From Herbidospora yilanensis (GTDB taxonomy: Bacteria > Actinomycetota > Actinomycetes > Streptosporangiales > Streptosporangiaceae): a DNA stretch of 64,000 nt. Position 1 is the stretch's first letter. Each line of letters begins with the position of its first letter. The DNA is taken from contig NZ_BBXE01000022.1 in the NCBI RefSeq assembly GCF_001570565.1, forward strand, positions 124,001 to 188,000, given 5' to 3'. A program made the translations under genes and the position numbers. Positions 34,742 to 42,376 of this stretch are shown here, in pieces. Below the pieces are notes generated by a model. The model did no database searches and was not told the origin of the DNA. It saw only the letters and a list, made by a program, of their open reading frames with translations.

Positions 34742-35065
34742 ATGGCCGAAAGCATCTACATTCTCGGTGACGAAGACCGTAAGAAGTTCGCCCGTCTGGT
34801 CGCCGCCGCGTGGTCGGACGGCGGCGTCAAGACCCGCTACGGCCACGAGCCCCGCGTGATGCTGGCCGAGTACGGCATCAGCTACCCCGAGGGCGTCGCC
34901 ACGCCGCCGCTGCCCGCCCGCCCCGAGGGCGAGTTCTCGGTCGAGGAGCTCGAGGTCGCGGCCGGCGCCGAGGCCGAGGGCTGCCTGGGCTCCGCCAGCT
35001 CGATCAGCACCATCGGCGGCTGCCTCGGCACCGCTTCGACCTACGGCTGCGGCTCGGTGTCGTAG
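34742..35065 (+). CDS. NHLP-leader RiPP precursor 1
   Basis: A 107-residue precursor with a long nitrile hydratase-like (NHLP) leader: AESIYILGDEDRKKFARLVA, then AAAWSDGGVKTRY, EPRVMLAEYGI and VATPPLPARPEGEF. The likely leader end is near AAGAEAEG. The core has an internal duplication, GCLGSASSISTIG followed by GCLGTASTYGCGSVS, with three Cys and many Ser/Thr. These are substrates for azole formation and dehydration by the cluster enzymes. The ATG has AAGGAG 8 bases upstream. Its stop overlaps the start of precursor 2 (TAGTG). The exact cleavage site is inferred from the Gly-Ala motif only. Confidence 0.88.
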   Translation: MAESIYILGDEDRKKFARLVAAAWSDGGVKTRYGHEPRVMLAEYGISYPEGVATPPLPARPEGEFSVEELEVAAGAEAEGCLGSASSISTIGGCLGTASTYGCGSVS

Positions 35066-35364
35066 TGGCCGAGAGCGTCTACGTCCTCGGCGACGAGGAT
35101 CGTAAGAGGTTCTCCCGGCTGGTCGCGGCCGCGTGGTCCGACGACGCGGTCAAGACCCGCTACGGGCACGAGCCCCGCGTGATGCTCGCCGAATACGGCA
35201 TCGGCTACCCCGCGGGTGTGCCCACGCCGCCGCTGCCCGTCCGTCCCGAAGGCGAATTCGAGCTGGAGGAGCTGGAGGTCGCGGCCGGCGCGCAGGAGCC
35301 GAGCTGCGTGTCCTGCATCCAGTGTGTCGGCACCGTCGCCACGCTCTACACCACCAACTCGTGA
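35065..35364 (+). CDS. NHLP-leader RiPP precursor 2
   Basis: A 99-residue paralogue of precursor 1. Its leader is nearly identical (AESVYVLGDEDRKRFSRLVA) but the core is different: after AAGAQEPS it reads CVSCIQCVGTVATLYTTNS, with three Cys clustered at the start and Thr/Ser at the end. The GTG start shares a base with the TAG stop of precursor 1, so translation is coupled and no separate ribosome-binding site is needed. A conserved leader and variable core is the usual result of precursor duplication. A strong hairpin follows at 35382, which probably keeps precursor transcripts in excess over enzyme transcripts. Confidence 0.88.
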   Translation: MAESVYVLGDEDRKRFSRLVAAAWSDDAVKTRYGHEPRVMLAEYGIGYPAGVPTPPLPVRPEGEFELEELEVAAGAQEPSCVSCIQCVGTVATLYTTNS

Positions 35365-35381
35365 CCGTCGCCGCTTGACCT

Positions 35382-35419
35382 GTCTTGGGGGCGCGGGCCC
35401 GCCTGCGCGCCCCCAAGAC
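35382..35419 (+). terminator. Terminator/attenuator after precursors 1 and 2
   Basis: Perfect 14-bp stem GTCTTGGGGGCGCG with its complement around a 10-base loop, 17 bases after the precursor 2 stop. Confidence 0.8.
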
Positions 35420-35471
35420 GTCCAGCGGAACACCCGTTGCCTTCTTCGACCCGGATTGTCATGATCCGTTG

Positions 35472-36218
35472 GTGACCCAACAGCGGACGGCCGCTCGCGC
35501 ACCCCTGGAGGTGCGGATCGGACGCGCCGCCGTTGTGGCGTTCTCGATCTTCTTGATGTCCCGCACGTACGCCCACTACCTGCAGGACCCCCCCGTCCGC
35601 GCGGCACTGGCCGTGGTCCTGGCGACGGCGGTCATCGGCCTCTACGCCACCGCGAGCTTCCGGCCCGGACGCCGGCGCAGATGGATCCTGGGCGCGATGG
35701 TGCTCCTGGCCTATCTGCCGCTGCCGATCCTGGGCGAGTGGTGGGCCGCCGCCGGGGTCTTCCTCGCGGCGATGACGCTCGTGTTCCTGCCCCGGCCCTG
35801 GGCGTTGCCCTCGTTCGCGCTGGTGGTCGTCGTGGAGGGGGGCAAGTCGCTGGCCCTCGGCGACGACCTTCCCTCGGCGGTGACGTGGATCATGACCGTG
35901 GTGATCTCGTCCATCCCGCTGGTGGCTCTGACGCGGTTCGCCGAGATGGCGCGGGTGCTCTACGAGACCAGGGCCGAGCTGGTCGCCGTCGAGGTGGCGG
36001 CGCAGCGGGCGCGGGCGATGCGGGAACTGGAGGGCATCCTCGGCAGCAGGCTCGACACGATCGCGGTACTCGGGCGCGAGATCCTCACCGGCGCCGACGG
36101 CGACGCCGAGACCCTCAAGAAGGAGCTGCGCGGCATGCTCGCCGTGGCCCGCGAAGCCCAGCGCGAGATGCGCGAGTTCGCCCACAGGGAGCAGCGGCTC
36201 ACCCGTCACGCCACATGA
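35472..36218 (+). CDS. Truncated histidine-kinase-like membrane protein
   Basis: A 248-residue protein with about five membrane helices in the first 145 residues and a C-terminal coiled helical region. The segment RAMRELEGILGSRLDTIAV aligns with the HisKA_3 box of NarL/DesK-type kinases (RELHDLLGxxLxxI), but the phospho-acceptor His is Glu187 and the protein stops before any HATPase domain. It cannot be a working kinase. It may bind or titrate the cluster kinases at 51148 and 53025, or act in immunity; both are inference. GTG 35472 is chosen because an upstream in-frame start at 35385 would begin within the terminator. Confidence 0.7.
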   Translation: MTQQRTAARAPLEVRIGRAAVVAFSIFLMSRTYAHYLQDPPVRAALAVVLATAVIGLYATASFRPGRRRRWILGAMVLLAYLPLPILGEWWAAAGVFLAAMTLVFLPRPWALPSFALVVVVEGGKSLALGDDLPSAVTWIMTVVISSIPLVALTRFAEMARVLYETRAELVAVEVAAQRARAMRELEGILGSRLDTIAVLGREILTGADGDAETLKKELRGMLAVAREAQREMREFAHREQRLTRHAT

Positions 36219-36222
36219 TGAA

Positions 36223-36254
36223 TATCACTTTTCGCCCGTGTTAGTTGGTTCTGG
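36223..36254 (+). promoter_or_regulatory. RiPP-cluster element copy 2 (upstream of precursor 3)
   Basis: TATCAC, then 9 bases, then GTGTTAGTTGGTTCTGG. Compared with the copy at 34592, the spacing is identical and 16 of 17 bases match in the long part. It lies 71 bp before the precursor 3 start, marking a second promoter that likely drives precursor 3 and the long biosynthetic operon. Confidence 0.6.
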
Positions 36255-36324
36255 CCGACCCACCACTGATCGCAAAAACTGAGTGTCACAGGCGGTCCAC
36301 TTCCCCGACCTGAGGACACAGATC

Positions 36325-36612
36325 ATGCCGGATGACCCCACGCTGCCCCACGAGCTGCGCACCCAGCTCGCCCGGTTCTTCGCCCGCGCCTGGTCGGACG
36401 AATCGATCAGAACCGACTACGCACGCGACCCACGCGCCACCCTCGCCGGAGCGGGTGTCGACTGGCCCGGAGAACTGCCCACCCCCGAACTGCCCGACCG
36501 TCCTGACCAGAGCATCGACCTCGAAAGCCTGGAGTCGTCGGCCGGCGGCGCCCTCGGCACGATCGGCACCGTGAGCTGCCCCACCGGATGTTTCTCCGGG
36601 CAGACCACCTGA
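36325..36612 (+). CDS. NHLP-leader RiPP precursor 3
   Basis: A 95-residue precursor with a divergent NHLP-type leader (ELRTQLARFFARAWSDESIR, DPRATLAGAGVDWPGELPTP) and a core after SSAGG containing LGTIGTVS and CPTGCFSGQTT. The ARAWSDE and DPR..L..GV pattern keeps it in the same family as precursors 1 and 2, although identity is low. Two Cys and several Ser/Thr are available for modification. I chose ATG 36325 because the leader helix then starts as in its homologues; a GTG at 36283 would add 14 residues. It follows the second copy of the shared upstream element. Confidence 0.82.
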   Translation: MPDDPTLPHELRTQLARFFARAWSDESIRTDYARDPRATLAGAGVDWPGELPTPELPDRPDQSIDLESLESSAGGALGTIGTVSCPTGCFSGQTT

Positions 36613-36635
36613 GCCTCTGAGCACCAAACGGGCGA

Positions 36636-36664
36636 GGTGGTGGGCAGTCCAGATGCTCACCACC
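36636..36664 (+). other. Small inverted repeat between precursors 3 and 4
   Basis: GGTGGTG and CACCACC separated by 15 bases. This weak hairpin could act as a partial attenuator or processing site. Confidence 0.35.
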
Positions 36665-36706
36665 CCGCCGTCGAAGCATCTCATACCCCGTCGCGGGAGG
36701 CCTGTG

Positions 36707-36988
36707 ATGACTGTAGAGACGATCGGCTGGAACACCGCTCAGCGCAGAGGATTCGGCGAACTCATCGCGCGCTCGTGGTCCGACGCCGGCCTGCGGCTGC
36801 GCTACGAACGCGAGCCCGCGGAGGTCCTCGCCGAATACGACATCCACCTCGCCGCCGGCACCAGCGCCCCGGCCCTGCCCCCGAGCCCCGGCGAACTCGT
36901 CGTCGAGACGTTCGGCAGCCCCGAGTCCGTGCCTCCGCCCTGCATGCTCAGCATCTGCTTCTGCCTGCAGCCGGACGTCGAGCGATGA
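36707..36988 (+). CDS. NHLP-leader RiPP precursor 4
   Basis: A 93-residue protein with an NHLP-type leader (NTAQRRGFGELIARSWSDAG, YEREPAEVLAEYDIHL) ending in PPPCMLSICFCLQPDVER, where three Cys lie in a hydrophobic stretch and one Ser is present. The ATG at 36707 follows GGGAGG. The TGA overlaps the ATG of the HlyD gene (ATGA), linking it to the export operon. The core is poor in Ser/Thr compared with the other precursors, so if it is modified, thiazoles from Cys are the main option. It could also be a degenerate precursor. Confidence 0.78.
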   Translation: MTVETIGWNTAQRRGFGELIARSWSDAGLRLRYEREPAEVLAEYDIHLAAGTSAPALPPSPGELVVETFGSPESVPPPCMLSICFCLQPDVER

Positions 36989-37692
36989 CCACGACCGCGG
37001 TCGAGACGTCGGGGGGCGAGCGGATCGACCAGCTCGTCTCCACCGTCCGGACCAAGGCCTGGCTCGCCGCCGCCGCGCTGGTCCTGGTGGCGGGGTGCGG
37101 GGCCGGCTGGGTCTGGTGGGGCCAGGTCCGCGACGTGGTCGTGGCCCGGGGCGTGCTGGTGGCGGGGGACGGGCCCGTCCCGGTCGCCGCGCCCGTGCCG
37201 GGCAGCCTGGCCGAGGTGCTCGTCCGCGCGGGTCAGGAGGTGACCCCGGCGACGCCGCTGGCGGTCATCCACGGCGGCGACGGCGCCCGCCGCGTCGTCA
37301 CCGGCACGGCGAGCGGGCGGGTGCTGCGCACCGTCGCGCCGGGCACCACCGTGGGAGCCGGTGCGACCGTCGCGGTCGTCGACCCGGCCGCCGGGTCGCT
37401 TCGGGCCCTGCTCGTCGTCGGCCCCGAACGTGTCGGCTCGCTGGCCGGCGGCCAGGCCGTCACCGTGCCCGGCGCCGGTCCGGGCCGGGTCAGCGCCGTC
37501 GACGTCTATCCCGTCTCCGGTGAGCAGCTCCGCCCCCTGTACGGCGACGCCCTCCAACCCGGCTACCTGGTGACCGTCGACCTCGACCGCCCGGCCTGGC
37601 CCGGCGCGACCCTCACCCCCGTGGCCGGGGAGATCACCGTCGACGTCGTCCGTCCCGTCGACGCCCTGTTCGGCGGGGGGAGCCGTGGCTGA
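36985..37692 (+). CDS. NHLM secretion HlyD-like protein
   Basis: A 235-residue membrane-fusion-type protein with one N-terminal membrane helix (AWLAAAALVLVAGCGAGWVW) and a biotinyl-lipoyl-like beta domain (VAAPVPGSLAEVLVRAGQEV, TGTASGRVLRTVAPG). It corresponds to the secretion protein of NHLM bacteriocin systems and is short because the coiled-coil hairpin is missing, as expected in a Gram-positive host. It overlaps precursor 4 upstream and the C39 transporter downstream by 4 and 8 bases. It should assist the two ABC proteins in exporting the processed peptides. Confidence 0.85.
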   Translation: MTTTAVETSGGERIDQLVSTVRTKAWLAAAALVLVAGCGAGWVWWGQVRDVVVARGVLVAGDGPVPVAAPVPGSLAEVLVRAGQEVTPATPLAVIHGGDGARRVVTGTASGRVLRTVAPGTTVGAGATVAVVDPAAGSLRALLVVGPERVGSLAGGQAVTVPGAGPGRVSAVDVYPVSGEQLRPLYGDALQPGYLVTVDLDRPAWPGATLTPVAGEITVDVVRPVDALFGGGSRG

Positions 37693-39850
37693 GACGGCGA
37701 CCAGGCACAAGCCCGTACGCACCGAGCGGCGTCCCCAGATGGAGGACGCGGACTGCGGCCCGGCCTGCCTGAGCATGATCTTCGCCTTCCACGGCCTGCG
37801 GGTCCCGGTGCACGAGATCAGGGAGAGCTGCGGCGTCGGCCGCGACGGCCTGTCGGGCGCGGGGATCAAGAAGGCGGCCGAGAAGTACGGCTTCGACATC
37901 GGGGCCTGGCGGGTGGACGCCGACGAGCTGGAGACCTTCAAGGTGCCCGCGATGATCTTCGTGGACCACCGGCACTACGTGGTGCTCGAAGGTCTGCGCA
38001 AGCGGTGGGCGTACGTCAACGACCCGGCCGTCGGCCGGATCCGGCTGACCAGGGACGACTTCAGGAAGCGGTTCAGCGGGGTCGTGCTGGTGCCCAGGCC
38101 GGGCGAGGGCTTCACCCCCGGCGGGAAGCGGTATCCGCTGGCCCGGTCGTTGCTGGCGAAGGTCCGCCCCTACCTCTCGACGCTGGTCGCGGTGGCCGTC
38201 ATGGCGGTCGTGCTGGCGCTGCCCGCGGTGGCGACGTCGCTGCTCACCCGGTTGCTGCTCGGTGAGGTGCTGATCGCCGGCAACACGGCGTGGTCGGCGC
38301 CGGTGCTGCTCGGGCTGCTGGCCGGCGCCGCGTTCACCCTGGTCGGCGTGTGGACCCAGCAGCGCATGCTCGGCGCGGTGCAGACCGCGATGGCGGCCGA
38401 CCTGTCGGGCCGGCACATGTGGCGGCTGCTGCGGCTGCCCGGCGAATTCTTCCACCGGCGGATGACCGGCGGCATCGTCACCAAGACCTCCTTCGGCGCG
38501 GGGCTCGCCCTGCTGCTGTCCGACCGGGCCGCCACGGCGGTCGCGGCCGTGCTGACGATGGTGCTGCACATCTCCGTCCTGTTCGCCTTCCACCCGGCGT
38601 TCGCGCTGGTCGCCGGGGTGTTGGCGGCGGTCAACGTGATCGCGATGCGGCTGGTCTCCAGCCGGGCCGCGCCGCACCAGCAGCGGCTCATCTTCGACGA
38701 GCACCGCCGCGACGCGATGGCGTTCAACGGCGTCTCGATGGCCGAGTCGCTCAAGGCCGACGGCGCCGAGGGCTGGTTCTTCGCCAAATGGGCCGGCCTG
38801 TCGGCCAAGGCCCTGTCGGCCACCCAGGACCTGATGCGGGTCACGCAGGCGCTCCTGGTGGTGCCGGCCGCGCTCGGCTCGCTCGCCGGGGCGGCGATGG
38901 TGATCACCGGCGCGGTGCTGATGGCCGGCGGCGAGGTCACGATGGAGACCGTGATCGCCGCCCAGCTCCTCGTCGGCGCATTCCTCGTGCCGGTGACCGC
39001 GCTGGTCGGGCTGGGGGCCGAGGCGCAGATCGCGGTCGCCCAGACGAGCATGCTCGACGACGCCCTCAGCGTGCCGCCCGACCCGCAGTACGCCGCCCTC
39101 CCGCAGGCCCCCGGCAGACCCGGCGGGCTGCGCGGCGCGGTCGAGTTCGACGAGGTCACCTTCGGCTACGACCACCAGCACGGGCCGGTCATCCAGGGCC
39201 TGTCGTTCCGGATCGAGCCCGGCCGCCGGGTCGCGATCGTGGGCCGCACCGGCAGCGGCAAATCCACCGTCGCCCGCCTGCTCACCGGGGCCGTCCGGCC
39301 GTGGTCGGGGGAGATCCTCCTCGACGGCGTGCCAAGGGAGGGCTGGCCCCGGGAGGCACTCTCCACCTCCATCGGGTACGTCGAGCAGAACCTCCAGGTG
39401 TTCGAGGGCACCGTGGCCGACAATCTGACGCTCTGGGATCCGACCGTGCCCGCGTACCGGCTGAACCGGGCGCTGGCCGACGCCGACCTGGCCGGAGTCG
39501 TGCACCGCAGGGGCGGTCTGGACGGCGGCTGGATCCAGGAGCGCGGCCGGAACCTGTCCGGCGGCGAGCGGCAGCGGCTGGAGATCGCCCGCGCGCTCGC
39601 GTTGTCGCCGTCGGTGCTGGTGCTCGACGAGGCCACCAGCGCGCTCGACGCCGAGACCGAGGCGCTGGTCGACGCGAACGTGAAGGCCAGGGGGTGTACC
39701 AGCGTCGTCATCGCGCACCGCCTCAGCACCGTGCGCGACAGCGACCTGATCCTCGTGCTCGACCGGGGGAGGGTCGTGCAGCGCGGCACCCACCCGGAGC
39801 TCATCGCCGTCCCCGGCCACTACCGCGCGCTCGTCGAGGAAGCGTCATGA
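37685..39850 (+). CDS. NHLM ABC transporter with C39 peptidase domain
   Basis: A 721-residue bacteriocin-type ABC exporter. The N-terminal C39 peptidase (residues about 15-140) has catalytic Cys24 in QMEDADCGPACLSM, His in DHRHYVVLEG and Asp in NDPAVG, so it should cut the leader at a double-Gly-like site. A six-helix membrane domain follows. The ATPase has Walker A GRTGSGKST, signature LSGGERQRLEIARAL and Walker B VLVLDEATSALD. The GTG start overlaps the HlyD gene. The substrates are probably the NHLP precursors encoded nearby, cleaved near their Gly-Ala or Gly-Gly motifs. Confidence 0.93.
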   Translation: MAETATRHKPVRTERRPQMEDADCGPACLSMIFAFHGLRVPVHEIRESCGVGRDGLSGAGIKKAAEKYGFDIGAWRVDADELETFKVPAMIFVDHRHYVVLEGLRKRWAYVNDPAVGRIRLTRDDFRKRFSGVVLVPRPGEGFTPGGKRYPLARSLLAKVRPYLSTLVAVAVMAVVLALPAVATSLLTRLLLGEVLIAGNTAWSAPVLLGLLAGAAFTLVGVWTQQRMLGAVQTAMAADLSGRHMWRLLRLPGEFFHRRMTGGIVTKTSFGAGLALLLSDRAATAVAAVLTMVLHISVLFAFHPAFALVAGVLAAVNVIAMRLVSSRAAPHQQRLIFDEHRRDAMAFNGVSMAESLKADGAEGWFFAKWAGLSAKALSATQDLMRVTQALLVVPAALGSLAGAAMVITGAVLMAGGEVTMETVIAAQLLVGAFLVPVTALVGLGAEAQIAVAQTSMLDDALSVPPDPQYAALPQAPGRPGGLRGAVEFDEVTFGYDHQHGPVIQGLSFRIEPGRRVAIVGRTGSGKSTVARLLTGAVRPWSGEILLDGVPREGWPREALSTSIGYVEQNLQVFEGTVADNLTLWDPTVPAYRLNRALADADLAGVVHRRGGLDGGWIQERGRNLSGGERQRLEIARALALSPSVLVLDEATSALDAETEALVDANVKARGCTSVVIAHRLSTVRDSDLILVLDRGRVVQRGTHPELIAVPGHYRALVEEAS

Positions 39851-42375
39851 ACGGATACCCCGTCAGCGAGATCGAGCTGATCGACCCCTACGCCGTCTGG
39901 CGTGTGGTCAGCGGCTCCGTGGACGTCCTGTTGTCGCCCGTCGACGGCCAGGGTCCCCGCCACCGGGTCATGAGGGTGGAGAGCGGCCAGCTCATGCACG
40001 GTTTCGCGGCCACCGACATGCCCGGCGGCTACACCGTCCTGGCGGCGCCCGCGGAGGGCACATCGGTCCGCCGCGTGCGCCGCGACCCCGACGTGGTCTC
40101 CTCCTGGGTCCGCCGCCTCAACGTCCCCGGCGCCGAAGGACGGCCCAGCGACCGGGAGCTGCGCGAACTCCACCGGGGCGCGCTGACGCAGGTGCTCCTG
40201 CTGGCCGAGGCCGAGGACGCCGACCGCGACAACTGGCGAGCCGCCCGGGTGCGGGACACCGGCGACACCCTGGCGCGTTCCTTCGCCGACATCGCGGTCG
40301 CGGCCGGGGCCAGGCCTCCCTCCGACAACCCGCGCACCGAGGCCGGCCACGCCACCGAGGTGGTGAAGGCGCTGGCCGCGCACTGCGGGTTCACCGCGCG
40401 CGACTTCGGCCCCGGCGCCGGCGACCCGCTCACCGCCGCGCTCGACGCGTCCCGCGTCCGGCACCGCCGGGTCACCCTGGAAGGCCGCTGGTGGCGCGAC
40501 GCCACCGTCCCGATGATCGCCTTCACCCGCGACGGGGACCGGCCGGTGGCGCTGCTGCCGCGCGGCGGCGGCTACCGGCTCGCCGACCCGTCGAAGGGCG
40601 TGCGCCGGGTGGACGCCGAGGTCGCCGCCGCGCTCGCCCCCGGCGCCTGGCAGCTCTACCCGCCGCTCGACGAGGGCATCGGCTCACCGCTCGGCCTGCT
40701 CAGATTCGGGCTGCGCGGCGCGGGCCGGGAACTCGCCTGGCTGCTGGCCGCCGGGGGCGGCGCGGCCGTGCTCGCGCTCGGCGTGCCGATGCTCACCTTC
40801 GTGCTGCTGCGGACGGCGCAGAACCCCGCCGACCGGCCCGCGATGATCTGGACCGCGCTCCTCATCGCGGGCGCGGTCATCGCCTCCGCCATGCTCCTCG
40901 CCGTGCGCAACGCGGTGCTCGTGCGAGTGCAGGGCCGCCTCCAGGAACGGCTCGAACCGGCGGTCTGGAGCCATCTCATCTCGCTCGACCTGCCGTTCTA
41001 CGCCCAATACAGCTCGGGCGACCTGGTGCAGCGCGCCAACGCCGTGGCCGACATGCGCAAGTCGCTCGGCGAGGCGGCCGTCAACTCGCTGCTCGGCGGC
41101 GTCTTCTCGCTGCTCGGCCTGCTGATCCTGGTGACCGTCGACTGGCGGCTGGCGCTGGCCGCGCTCGGCGGGGTGCTGGTCCTGCTCGCCCTGCTGGCCG
41201 CGCTCGCCGTCCGCCAGCAGCGGCACGAACTGGTCATGCACGAGCAGTACGGCAAGGTCTACTCGCTTCTGTACTCCTGCCTCAGCGCGATCGACAAGAT
41301 CCATGTGGCGGGCCGGGAGTCGCAGGTCTTCGGACTGTGGTCGCGGCTGTTCGCCACCCAGCAGAAGGCCGCCGCCGCGTCGCGCCGCCAGGCCGCCCTG
41401 TCGGCCGCCGTGGGCGCGGCGGCCCAGCCGACGCTGCTGCTCGTGCTGGCCGTCACCGGGCTCTCGTTCGGCGTGCCCGCCGCCTCCTTCGTGATCGCCG
41501 CCGTGGCGCTGGGCCAGTTCGTGCTCGCGCTCGGGCAGGTGAACCGCGCGGTCGAGGCGGCCTTCGCGCTGCTGCCGAGGTTCGCCCGGCTGAAGCCGCT
41601 GCTGGAGCGGGCCCCCGAGACGCCTCCTGGCGCGAAGGACCCGGGCGAGCTGACCGGCCTGGTGCGGCTCAGCGGCGTCTCCTTCGCCTACCCCGGCACC
41701 GCCCAGCGGATCGTCGAGGACGTCTCCATGGTGTTCCGTCCCGGCGAGTTCGTCGCGGTCACCGGTCCCTCCGGCGCGGGCAAGTCGACGATCGTACGGC
41801 TGCTCCTCGGCTTCGAGCCGCCGCGCACGGGCCAGGTGCTCTACGACGGCGGCGACCTGCGCGACCTCGACCTGCGCCGGGTCCGTGCCCAGGTGGGCGT
41901 GGTGATGCAGCAGGCCCGCGTGCTCCGGGGCTCGATCCTGGAGAACATCATCGGCGACGTGCCGGGGGCCAAGGAGGAGGACGCCTGGCGGGCCGCCCGC
42001 CTGGCCGACCTCGACGGCGACATCGCCGTGTTGCCGATGGGCATGCACACCGTCGTCAGCGAGGACAACGCCACCTTCTCCGGCGGCCAGCTCCAGCGCC
42101 TGCTCATCGCCAGGGCGCTGGTGAAACGCCCTCGCATCCTCATCCTCGACGAGGCCACCAGCGCCCTCGACAACGTCACCCAGGCGCTGGTCAGCCGGAG
42201 GATCGCCGAGCTTGACATCACCAGGATCGTGATCGCGCACCGGCTGAGCACCATCAGGTCGGCGGATCGGATCTACGTACTCGACCAGGGCAGGGTCGTC
42301 GCCAACGGCTCCTTCGACGGGCTCATGGACGCCAACGAGCTCTTCGCCCGCATGGTCCGCCGACAGGAGGTCTGA
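39847..42375 (+). CDS. Second NHLM ABC transporter (no peptidase)
   Basis: An 842-residue ABC protein. The first 330 residues are a soluble region without C39 Cys/His motifs, characteristic of the second NHLM transporter subunit. Six membrane helices and an ATPase follow, with Walker A GPSGAGKST, signature FSGGQLQRLLIARAL and Walker B ILILDEATSALD. It likely forms a heterodimer with the product at 37685, as known for NHLM systems. Its ATG overlaps the previous stop (ATGA), and the LanM ATG begins 2 bases after its stop. Confidence 0.92.
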   Translation: MNGYPVSEIELIDPYAVWRVVSGSVDVLLSPVDGQGPRHRVMRVESGQLMHGFAATDMPGGYTVLAAPAEGTSVRRVRRDPDVVSSWVRRLNVPGAEGRPSDRELRELHRGALTQVLLLAEAEDADRDNWRAARVRDTGDTLARSFADIAVAAGARPPSDNPRTEAGHATEVVKALAAHCGFTARDFGPGAGDPLTAALDASRVRHRRVTLEGRWWRDATVPMIAFTRDGDRPVALLPRGGGYRLADPSKGVRRVDAEVAAALAPGAWQLYPPLDEGIGSPLGLLRFGLRGAGRELAWLLAAGGGAAVLALGVPMLTFVLLRTAQNPADRPAMIWTALLIAGAVIASAMLLAVRNAVLVRVQGRLQERLEPAVWSHLISLDLPFYAQYSSGDLVQRANAVADMRKSLGEAAVNSLLGGVFSLLGLLILVTVDWRLALAALGGVLVLLALLAALAVRQQRHELVMHEQYGKVYSLLYSCLSAIDKIHVAGRESQVFGLWSRLFATQQKAAAASRRQAALSAAVGAAAQPTLLLVLAVTGLSFGVPAASFVIAAVALGQFVLALGQVNRAVEAAFALLPRFARLKPLLERAPETPPGAKDPGELTGLVRLSGVSFAYPGTAQRIVEDVSMVFRPGEFVAVTGPSGAGKSTIVRLLLGFEPPRTGQVLYDGGDLRDLDLRRVRAQVGVVMQQARVLRGSILENIIGDVPGAKEEDAWRAARLADLDGDIAVLPMGMHTVVSEDNATFSGGQLQRLLIARALVKRPRILILDEATSALDNVTQALVSRRIAELDITRIVIAHRLSTIRSADRIYVLDQGRVVANGSFDGLMDANELFARMVRRQEV

Positions 42376-42376
42376 G

